The translations under genes were made by a program, and so were the position numbers. Shown piece by piece: positions 58,003 to 64,000 of a stretch of DNA of 64,000 nt. The notes under the pieces are model-generated. The model saw only the letters and a list, made by a program, of their open reading frames with translations. It did not search any database and had not been told where the DNA came from. Positions within the stretch are counted from its first letter, which is position 1. Each line of letters starts with the position of its first letter. This stretch comes from Terriglobales bacterium (GTDB lineage Bacteria > Acidobacteriota > Terriglobia > Terriglobales > Acidobacteriaceae), in NCBI GenBank assembly GCA_025934735.1, contig JAICWP010000021.1:1-64000 (forward strand), written 5' to 3'.

Positions 58003-59553
58003 TCATAGCGGTATATTACCGTGCTTTTTGGGCGGGTTCTTGTCGCGTTTGCTGTCCAGCATCTCCAGTGCCTGAATGAGCTTCTTGCGGGTGTCGCGGG
58101 GCTGGATCACCGCGTCCAGAAAGCCGCGCTCGGCGGCCACATAAGGATTCGCAAAGCGGTCGCGAAACTCCTCAATCTTCTCTTGCCGCATCTGCTCCCG
58201 GTTGGCGGCCTTCTCCAGTTCGCGCTTGTAGACGATGTCCACCGCGCCCTCCGGTCCCATGACCGCGATCTCGGCCGTCGGCCAGGCATAGTTCACGTCG
58301 GTGCGGATGTGCTTGGAAGCCATCACACAATAGGCTCCGCCATAGGCTTTGCGCGTGATCACAGTCACCTTGGGCACGGTGGCCTCGGCGAAGGCAAACA
58401 GCAGCTTGGCTCCATGCTTGATAATCCCGCCATACTCCTGGTTGGTGCCGGGCAGGAAGCCGGGCACGTCCTCAAAGGTGACCAGGGGAATGTTGAAGCA
58501 ATCGCAGAAGCGCACAAATCGCGCTCCCTTCACGGAAGCGTTAATGTCCAGCGTGCCCGCCAGGAACGCCGGCTGGTTGGCCACAATGCCCACCGAGCAC
58601 CCGTTCAGGCGAGCGAATCCCACCACGATGTTTTTGGCGTAGTGCTCGTGCACTTCGAAAAAATAACCGTCGTCCACCACCGCCGTAATCGCGTCCTTGA
58701 TGTCATAGGGCTGGCTGGATTCGGCCGGCACCAGCGTGTCCAGCCGCTCCTCGGCTCGGTCAATAGGGTCGCTGCAGGCGCGCCGCGGCGGGTCATCGAG
58801 GTTATTCGATGGGAAAAAACTGAGCAGCTCGCGAACCATGGAGAGGCACTCGGCATCATCGTGGGCCAGAAAGTGGGCTACGCCGGAGGTCTCGTTGTGC
58901 GTGGTGGCCCCGCCCAATTGGTCTTTACTGACCTCTTCGTGCGTCACCAGCTTAATCACGTCCGGCCCGGTGATGAACATGTAGGAGGTCTTGTTCACCA
59001 TCACAATGAAATCGGTGATGGCGGGCGAGTACACGGCGCCCCCGGCGCATGGCCCCAGGATAGCGGAGATCTGCGGCACCACGCCGCTATAGAGCGTGTT
59101 GCGCAGGAAAATGTCGGCGTAGCCGGCCAGCGACATCACGCCTTCCTGGATGCGCGCCCCGCCGGAATCGTTCAGCCCGATCACCGGAGCCCCCACCCGC
59201 GCCGCCAGATCCATGATCTTCACGATCTTGCCGGCATTAGCCTCGGATAGTGAGCCGCCGAAAACGGTGAAGTCCTGGGCAAACACGAACACCAGCCGCC
59301 CTTCGATGCGCCCGTAGCCGGTGATGAAACCGTCGCCATAATACTTTTGCTCCTGCATGCCGAAATCGGCGCAGCGGTGGGTGACCAGCTTGTCGGTTTC
59401 CTCGAAGGTGCCTTCGTCGAGCAGGAACTCGATGCGCTCCCGCGCCGACATTTTCCCTTCCTTGTGCTGCTTTTCCCGGCGTGCCTGGCCTCCGCCCTCT
59501 TCCGCCAGCCCGTCACGCTTCTTCAGTTCCGCCAGCTTTTCTTCCAGCTTCAT
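58003..59553 (-). CDS. Acyl-CoA carboxylase carboxyltransferase subunit (PccB/MmdA-like)
   Basis: 516-residue biotin-dependent carboxyltransferase. The N-terminal part has [19 protein letters not shown], the first crotonase half has [24 protein letters not shown] and [16 protein letters not shown], and the second half has [19 protein letters not shown] and [16 protein letters not shown]. The C terminus ...KKHGNIPL is typical of propionyl-CoA carboxylase beta and methylmalonyl-CoA decarboxylase alpha. No biotin carrier, biotin carboxylase or epimerase gene is adjacent, so the complex cannot be fixed from context; propionyl-CoA carboxylase beta is the likeliest. Confidence 0.92.
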   Translation of the reverse strand: MKLEEKLAELKKRDGLAEEGGGQARREKQHKEGKMSARERIEFLLDEGTFEETDKLVTHRCADFGMQEQKYYGDGFITGYGRIEGRLVFVFAQDFTVFGGSLSEANAGKIVKIMDLAARVGAPVIGLNDSGGARIQEGVMSLAGYADIFLRNTLYSGVVPQISAILGPCAGGAVYSPAITDFIVMVNKTSYMFITGPDVIKLVTHEEVSKDQLGGATTHNETSGVAHFLAHDDAECLSMVRELLSFFPSNNLDDPPRRACSDPIDRAEERLDTLVPAESSQPYDIKDAITAVVDDGYFFEVHEHYAKNIVVGFARLNGCSVGIVANQPAFLAGTLDINASVKGARFVRFCDCFNIPLVTFEDVPGFLPGTNQEYGGIIKHGAKLLFAFAEATVPKVTVITRKAYGGAYCVMASKHIRTDVNYAWPTAEIAVMGPEGAVDIVYKRELEKAANREQMRQEKIEEFRDRFANPYVAAERGFLDAVIQPRDTRKKLIQALEMLDSKRDKNPPKKHGNIPL

Positions 59554-59623
59554 AGGAGGGGATTATATCGGGAGGAGACAACGTCGGCGGAAGGAACAGT
59601 AAGCAAGGCTCTGGCCGCTTCGT

Positions 59624-59992
59624 TCAGCGTAGCGCCTGCATGGCGAGCAGGTTGATGAACAGCGACATGCAGAACCAGATCAGCCCCATATGGCCCAGCC
59701 AGGCATCGTCAATTGTGGTCCAGCGCAGCAGGCGGCGGATTCTCCAGCGGTGGAGGCACATAGCCGTGAAGCTGGCAAGCAGTATGAAAATTGTTATGTA
59801 AATGATTGATGCTTGCTCCGGACGCGCACGGTAGGTTCGCCGCAGAGCCAGGCCAGCCGCCCAGAAGCTCAGGGCGTAAAAAAAGGTCAGTCCCAGAAAC
59901 CAGCCGGAGAAGAACTTCTTATAGAAGGATGCGTAGATTGAAATGCGAATCTTTTCACGCTCAACCCGATCCTCAATTGTTCCAGTTGCCAT
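59624..59992 (-). CDS. Hypothetical small membrane protein
   Basis: Not recognised. 122 residues from ATG 59992, with three predicted membrane segments: WFLGLTFFYALSFWAAGLAL, IIYITIFILLASFTAMCLH and GLIWFCMSLFINLLAMQAL. The N terminus is charged (IEDRVEREKIRI). The GGAG before the ATG is only one base away, so the start may lie elsewhere; the frame is open to 60049. Tryptophan-rich, basic loops (RWRIRRLLRW) separate helices two and three. Confidence 0.6.
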   Translation of the reverse strand: MATGTIEDRVEREKIRISIYASFYKKFFSGWFLGLTFFYALSFWAAGLALRRTYRARPEQASIIYITIFILLASFTAMCLHRWRIRRLLRWTTIDDAWLGHMGLIWFCMSLFINLLAMQALR

Positions 59993-60046
59993 ACTCCACC
60001 GCCTCAGCCGGGGCGGATTGTAGCATTTTCCGGCCACAAGGGCGGC

Positions 60047-60115
60047 CAATGCTAATTGCCAGCAATCAAATCGTGGCTGGCTAAATGCTAATTGCTAGTT
60101 GCTAATTGCTCTTCT
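60047..60115. repeat. CTAATTGC-word repeat
   Basis: ATGCTAATTGCCAGCAATCA then GCTAAATGCTAATTGCTAG and TTGCTAATTGCTC: iterated and inverted forms of one short word in the gap between two minus-strand genes. A shorter example lies at 19360-19397. Confidence 0.5.
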
Positions 60116-60717
60116 CAATCCGCATCCGCGCCCATGGGTTCGTACTTATATTTTTTCCCGTCCCAATAAATGACCGACGTGACCTTGTCTGGTTCTTCGG
60201 CGGCCACTGCCGCTAGCGGCTTTTTATGCCGCAGCACCTGGGAAAGCGACAGCCGGATGTAGGGCAGGTTGACGATGACGAACTTGGATTTGGGCTGGGC
60301 TGCGCGCCAGCCGCCATCGGCGGCCCCGTGTACGATCAGCACCGCCTGGCCTTCCAGGCGGGGATCGTCGGCGCCAAATTGCATCATCAGTTTGGGATTG
60401 CCGTATCCGAAATAGGAATGGTACGGGTCAATGACGGTGTAGTGGTACTCGACCGCGTTGAGCAGCGGGTTAACCGCTTTGGCGGCCACCGCCACATCTT
60501 CGATGCCATCCCCGTCAAAATCCGCTACCAGCGGCGTATATCCGGGCAAAGGCTTGTAGCCAGAGCCGAACTGGTCCTGGATTAACTTCTTCACCGCGGC
60601 GGCATCAGGCGTGGCCGCCAGCGCAGTTGCCGCAGGACCGGCGGGAACTTTTTGCGCGAACAGCAAAGGGCAAACCAATGCCAAGATGACAAGGAATAAC
60701 GGACTGCGCGTGTGCAT
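60115..60717 (-). CDS. Hypothetical secreted protein with single FG-GAP/VCBS-type motif
   Basis: 200 residues with a clear signal peptide (SPLFLVILALVCPLLFAQ). The mature part has a calcium-loop-like motif VADFDGDGIEDVAVAAK, as in one FG-GAP/VCBS repeat. FGADDPRLEGQAVLIVHGAADGGW and YIRLSLSQVLRHKKP follow. I see no catalytic motif; a periplasmic or surface role is likely. Small proteins of this design are frequent in acidobacterial genomes (general knowledge, not searched). Confidence 0.7.
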   Translation of the reverse strand: MHTRSPLFLVILALVCPLLFAQKVPAGPAATALAATPDAAAVKKLIQDQFGSGYKPLPGYTPLVADFDGDGIEDVAVAAKAVNPLLNAVEYHYTVIDPYHSYFGYGNPKLMMQFGADDPRLEGQAVLIVHGAADGGWRAAQPKSKFVIVNLPYIRLSLSQVLRHKKPLAAVAAEEPDKVTSVIYWDGKKYKYEPMGADAD

Positions 60718-60804
60718 GCCCCTACTCTACAACCGTTATGAGCCGCAGCAGTGGTTACCTCGGTGCCTCGTCTGATGCCTGGCGTGGCGCCGCCCCCGGC
60801 CAGG

Positions 60805-60856
60805 GTAGAGGCGAGCTGCGCTCGCCCTGCACGGGGCAAAGCCCCGTGCCCACACA
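60805..60856. repeat. BIME upstream of a secreted-protein gene
   Basis: GTAGAGGCGAGC-TGC-GCTCGCC followed by GCACGGGGC-AAA-GCCCCGTGC and CCACACA. It combines the GGCGAGC-type and GGGGC-type hairpins. Confidence 0.8.
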
Positions 60857-60869
60857 GCTAGCACCGTGG

Positions 60870-61589
60870 CTACCGCTTCCCAGACACGAATTCATTTCCG
60901 GCGATCAGGTAGCGCAAGGATCTTTCTGCCGCCTTGGTTATGCCCACGCGCGCAGTAGTGAGCACGCGCCGAGGCCGGTAGGCATCGTCGGCCAGGAAGA
61001 GGTCGGAGTGGAGGCCGGTCAGGTCTTTATCATTGTCCCGCGCCCGGGTGATACCCAAAGCTTCCGCCAGCCGCCCGGGGCCGCTGGTCAGCAGCCGCAG
61101 TACCCGCTGGTTCGCGGCCGCGCCTTCGAGCCCGCGCGCCTTTTCCATTTCTGCAATCCCTGCCAGAGGCTCCAGCGCGCGAAACAGCACGCACCCAGCC
61201 TTTCCCTCGGGCATGCAGGAAACGTTCAGGCAATAGTGGTTGCCGTAGATGAAATAGATGTAGGCGTGCCCCGGCGGGCCGAACAGCACGCGGTTGCGCG
61301 GCGTCAATCCGGCTGCGGCGTGGGCGGCAGGGTCATTGACTCCCATGTACGCTTCTACCTCGACCACGCGCCCAGCCAGCAGCTTGCTTTGCTCACGGCG
61401 CACCAGCACCTTGCCCAGCAGCTCGCGGCACACCCGCCGCGGGTCGCGGTTAAAAAACTCCCGCGGCAAGGCGTCCAGGCGTGCGGAATCAAAGGCTGTG
61501 GGCTGAGCAGGCACTGCTGCTAATTTCTCGCGAAGGCGTTGCGCATGGCAAGCATGTGGAGCAGGTTTCAAGGTTTTGGCCGCACTCAC
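60870..61589 (-). CDS. 3-methyladenine DNA glycosylase (AAG/MPG family)
   Basis: Base-excision repair glycosylase for alkylated purines, 239 residues. LPREFFNRDPRRVCRELLGKVLVRR leads to GRVVEVEAYMGVNDPAAHAAAGLTPRN (with the catalytic Glu in VEAY) and LFGPPGHAYIYFIYGNHYCLNVSC, the family signature. TSGPGRLAEALGI and RVGITKAAERSLRYLIAGNEFVS complete it. The first 30 residues are extra, so the start could be internal. Confidence 0.93.
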   Translation of the reverse strand: MSAAKTLKPAPHACHAQRLREKLAAVPAQPTAFDSARLDALPREFFNRDPRRVCRELLGKVLVRREQSKLLAGRVVEVEAYMGVNDPAAHAAAGLTPRNRVLFGPPGHAYIYFIYGNHYCLNVSCMPEGKAGCVLFRALEPLAGIAEMEKARGLEGAAANQRVLRLLTSGPGRLAEALGITRARDNDKDLTGLHSDLFLADDAYRPRRVLTTARVGITKAAERSLRYLIAGNEFVSGKR

Positions 61590-62086
61590 CGGAGATAAAT
61601 TTTATTAGAAGCAGTCGGCCTGCCTTGTCGCCGTCATTCTCATTCTTTCATGTTGAACGAGGGCAGATGTCCGAGTCGAAACACCCCCGCGCACACAGGC
61701 CGGCCGAGTTGCGGAAGGGAGTTTCAATCGGGGATTGAAGGACGAAACAACCACAGTGAGAACGCCTTCGGACGGCTGTGGCTGTGCGGCATCCTAGGGG
61801 TCCTTCGCTCGGATGCGGGTCTGTAAACCGCATCCTCGACTCAGGATGACAGTTGCAATATATCGCCGCTACACGAAGCTCCGGAAACCGGGAAACCTTG
61901 AAACCTGTGCAACCTTGAAACCTCTGAACGCTTGAGCTGCGCAACCTCGAACCTTGTTCTGCCAATTACCAAAGTCCACAGGTTCCCGGACTGTCACCGC
62001 CCGATACTTTAGGAACCTCGCCGCCGTCGCCAGGTCCGCATACCATGTTCCCGCCACCCGTTCTGCACCTTTGAGGAGGGATTTCT
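61590..62086. other. Gene-free gap with MITE-like element and word repeat
   Basis: 497 bases without a credible gene. It holds the MITE-like copy at 61648-61850, then CCTTGAAACCT-type iterated words (about 61883-61950), then the leader of the next gene with GAGGAGGGA before its ATG. Confidence 0.6.
61648..61850. mobile_element. MITE-like element, diverged copy (203 bp)
   Basis: The left end TTCATGTTGAACGAGGGCA and the right end CGACTCAGGATGAC are diverged forms of the family termini. The interior keeps CCGAGTCGAAACACCCC, GGAAGGGAGTTTC and GGGGTCCTTCG. It has no coding capacity. Confidence 0.65.
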
Positions 62087-62668
62087 ATGTTTCGAAAGAG
62101 TTTGAAGGCTCTGGCGGTCGTGCTCGCGCTGTCGCTCGGCGCCTTGGCCAAGATTCCAGCAGGCACGCCCTTGACCATCCGCCTGACTTCGGAGATCACA
62201 TCTCGTACCGCGCGCTCCGGCCAGACGTTTCATGGCACCTTGGCCCGCAGCGTGGTGGTGCGCGGCAAGACACTTGCCCGGGCAGGAGCTCCGGTGAGCG
62301 GCGTGGTATCTCATGCCAAGTCCAGCGGCCGCCTGCACGCGCCTGGCGAGTTAAGCGTCCGCCTGACTTCGATCCGACTGGACGGCGAGCTTGTGGCCCT
62401 GAGCACCAGCTCCGTCAGCACCAAGGGCAAGAGCCACAAGAAGGGCAATATCGAGAAGATCGGCGGCGGCGCGGCCGCGGGCACCCTGATCGGAGCTTTG
62501 GCCGGCGGCGGCAAGGGCGCCCTGATCGGCGCGGCAGCTGGTGGCGCGGCCGGCACCGGTGTGGCGGCGGCAACAGGCAAAGAAGAAGCTATCTTCCATG
62601 CCGAGCAGGCGCTCACCTTCCGGGTGCGCAGCGCCACAATGGAATCGCGCTCCACTCGCCGGAAATAA
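62087..62668 (+). CDS. Hypothetical secreted glycine-zipper protein
   Basis: 193 residues with a signal peptide (KSLKALAVVLALSLGALA). A beta-rich part with AGTPLTIRLTSEITSRTARSG and FHGTLARSVVVRGKTLARAG resembles the pattern of VirB10/TrbI-like short domains. A glycine-zipper segment follows (GGGAAAGTLIGALAGGGKGA and AAGGAAGTGVAAATG), which usually inserts in or spans a membrane. Function unknown; cell-envelope location is inferred. A strong GAGGAGGGA ribosome site precedes the ATG. Confidence 0.78.
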   Translation: MFRKSLKALAVVLALSLGALAKIPAGTPLTIRLTSEITSRTARSGQTFHGTLARSVVVRGKTLARAGAPVSGVVSHAKSSGRLHAPGELSVRLTSIRLDGELVALSTSSVSTKGKSHKKGNIEKIGGGAAAGTLIGALAGGGKGALIGAAAGGAAGTGVAAATGKEEAIFHAEQALTFRVRSATMESRSTRRK

Positions 62669-62713
62669 TCAGCGTGGGGGGGCGGGTCCGCCCCCCACAA
62701 GATTCCAACTCTG

Positions 62714-62807
62714 GTCATGTTGAGCGAGGGCGCACGCCCGAGCCGAAACACCCCTCCACCGTCGGAGCCACTGATCTGCGCAAGGGAGTTTTTGCCGGGC
62801 TGAATAC
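62714..62807. mobile_element. MITE-like element, left-end fragment
   Basis: Begins GTCATGTTGAGCGAGGGCGC and keeps CCCGAGCCGAAACACCCC and GCGCAAGGGAGTTTTTGC. The right half is missing, and the fragment stops just before the 3' end of the Sec-peroxiredoxin (Bcp) gene. Confidence 0.6.
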
Positions 62808-62812
62808 AAGGA

Positions 62813-63274
62813 TTACGAACTGCCCTTCAGCGCCGCCAGCACTTCCTCGGCGTGGCCTTCCGCCTTCACCTTGTGAAACACACGGGCAATCTTCCCGTCC
62901 GGCCCAATGACGAAGGTGGTGCGTTCAATTCCCATCACCTTCTTGCCGTACATGTTCTTTTCCTTCATTACGCCGAAGGCATTGGCCATCTTCTTGTCGC
63001 TATCAGAAAGCAGGGTGTAAGGCAGATCGTATTTCTGCTCGAATTTCTTTTGCCGCTCCGGCGCGTCGGCGGAGATGCCCAGAATCACGGCGCCGGTCTT
63101 CTGCAGCTTGCTGTATGCGTCGCGGAACCCGCACGCTTCTATGGTTCAGCCGGGCGTGTCGGCCTTGGGAAAGAAGAACAACACGACGGTCTTGCCCCGC
63201 AGCTCCTTCAGCGACACCATCTTGCCGTTCTGGTCAGGTAAACTGAACTCAGGCGCTTTATCACCCATTTCCAT
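62813..63274 (-). CDS. bcp: Selenocysteine-containing Bcp-type peroxiredoxin (UGA at the peroxidatic position)
   Basis: Thioredoxin-dependent thiol peroxidase of 153 residues if UGA at 63148-63146 is read as selenocysteine (residue 43). Before it lie MGDKAPEFSLPDQNGKMVSL and VVLFFFPKADTPG. After it lie TIEACGFRDAYSKLQKTGAV, GISADAPERQKKFEQKYDLP and RTTFVIGPDGKIARVFHKV. In Cys-type Bcp the motif is TPGCTxEAC; here the first Cys is UGA, and the second (C48) is kept as the likely resolving residue. GGAGAG precedes the ATG at 63274. The 3' part alone would look like a truncated gene. Confidence 0.9.
63117..63136 (-). promoter_or_regulatory. Candidate bacterial SECIS element (Sec-Bcp)
   Basis: On the minus strand GCGU-GCGG-GUU-CCGC-G-ACGC: eight base pairs with one bulged G, and a GUU loop beginning 17 nt after the UGA. 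The distance, the G at loop position one and the stem of more than three pairs fit the general bacterial SECIS pattern. Confidence 0.6.
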
Positions 63275-64000
63275 GCTTTGCTCTCCAATCCGCCATTTAT
63301 ACCGCAGGGCTGCCGCGGCCGTCATCTGCGGCCTGCTGAGCTTCGCCTGGGCCTCGCCGGCGTGGGCGCAATATGGCCGGCGGCCGCGCGTCTCCAAGGG
63401 CCCTCGAGCCACCGGCATCGTGCAGCTGCAGGGCAAGCGCGCGCGCCTTATTCCCCTGGTGATCATGATCAACGGCCAGTTCTACGACGCCAGCATCTAT
63501 CGCGCCGATCCCCGGCCCATGGCGCTGGATCCGGGCGTGGTTTACGAAGCCGAGCGCAGCGGCACGTCCGTGGGCCTGTTCACCGTGGGCAATGCCCTGC
63601 AGCTGAACAATAACTGGTATGGGGTAGGACACTGGGAAACTGACGAGGAAATTCAGCAGGCCAAGCAGGCGCGTAGCAAAGAGGAGGAGCAGGCGAAGGC
63701 CGCCCAGCGAGCATCGGCGCGGGCCGAGGATTCCGGGCCGCCGGTCCTGCGCCGCCCCGGCAACGAGAAACCTCCCGCGCCCAATCCGCCGCCGTCCAGC
63801 ACGCCTCCGGCCCAGAAACCCGCTCCGGCGCCTCCCGCCCCAGCGCCTCCGCAGCAGACAGCCAAGGCCACTCCAAGCACCCCATCGCCAGCGCCCGCTT
63901 CCAGCGGCAGCCCTGACGACTACGACCCTAACCGGCCGGTTCTGCGCCGCGGCGCTCCGGCAGCGACTTCGCAGGAGGAGACCTGGCCAGCCGAGCTGGT
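63273..64000 (+). CDS. Secreted proline-rich protein, partial (runs off the window)
   Basis: Open to the window end with no stop; at least 242 residues. An N-terminal basic signal peptide (RHLYRRAAAAVICGLLSFAW, then ASPAWAQ) is followed by a small folded part (LIPLVIMINGQFYDASIYRA, AERSGTSVGLFTVGNALQLN). A long Pro/Ala/Lys-rich region follows, with a motif seen twice (PPVLRRPG and DPNRPVLRRG). Unknown function; a periplasmic or surface protein is likely. The ATG at 63273 overlaps the divergent bcp start within one CATG, so either start might need revision. Confidence 0.75.
   Translation, partial: MLCSPIRHLYRRAAAAVICGLLSFAWASPAWAQYGRRPRVSKGPRATGIVQLQGKRARLIPLVIMINGQFYDASIYRADPRPMALDPGVVYEAERSGTSVGLFTVGNALQLNNNWYGVGHWETDEEIQQAKQARSKEEEQAKAAQRASARAEDSGPPVLRRPGNEKPPAPNPPPSSTPPAQKPAPAPPAPAPPQQTAKATPSTPSPAPASSGSPDDYDPNRPVLRRGAPAATSQEETWPAEL

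Noticed and set aside
62813-63088. Truncated Bcp gene starting after the UGA
   Set aside because: It lacks the active site, while the same frame continues upstream to a proper start; UGA at the peroxidatic Cys explains the interruption better than a pseudogene.

Overview
The window is a high-GC bacterial chromosome segment, most likely from an acidobacterium (Acidobacteriota, Terriglobia-like). The pointers are a very large carboxypeptidase-regulatory/TonB-receptor (Oar-like) protein, the style of the ribosomal and RNA polymerase genes, many secreted hypothetical proteins, and gaps packed with palindromes. The assignment comes from gene content only; there is no 16S gene in the window.

Layout. 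1-14.6 kb is the transcription/translation cluster tuf - rpmG - tRNA-Trp - secE - nusG - rplK - rplA - rplJ - rplL - rpoB - rpoC, closed by a strong intrinsic terminator. 14.7-33.6 kb is a housekeeping stretch: a YihY-type membrane protein, pyruvate kinase, an alpha/beta hydrolase, rhomboid protease, gatB, an M61 peptidase, cobO, accD, folC, plsC, a CsaA-like tRNA-binding protein, thrS, tilS and an Hpt-like phosphoribosyltransferase. 33.7-45.9 kb carries ftsH, a PLP decarboxylase, purD/purE, an orphan peptide-ABC ATPase, a phosphoesterase, an RNase H, an S9 peptidase and a membrane protein. 45.9-47 kb is a gene-free stretch holding a probable 6S RNA and a MITE-like element. 47-50.9 kb has aconitase, a REP-associated transposase (RAYT) between duplicated palindromic repeats, and a cold-shock protein. 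51.2-64 kb is rich in redox and envelope proteins.

The most striking content is two peroxiredoxin genes (52.4 kb and 63.1 kb). In each, an in-frame UGA sits exactly where the peroxidatic cysteine belongs, and reading frame and family similarity continue on both sides. Each has a small stem-loop just after the UGA that fits the general bacterial SECIS pattern. They are best read as selenocysteine peroxiredoxins. The first is transcribed divergently from a deiodinase-like redoxin. A DsbA-like CPMC thiol protein lies in the same region.

The second theme is repeats. About a dozen loci carry REP/BIME-like palindromes. One has been captured inside the folC reading frame, and one pair brackets a decayed RAYT fragment. 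A separate MITE-like family with GTCATC(C/T)TGAGCG ends occurs in complete and truncated copies. A third class consists of low-complexity, word-iterated intergenic inverted repeats. RpoB carries a four-pair cysteine insertion in its N-terminal region, and the Hpt-like protein has lost the acidic residues of the PRPP loop.
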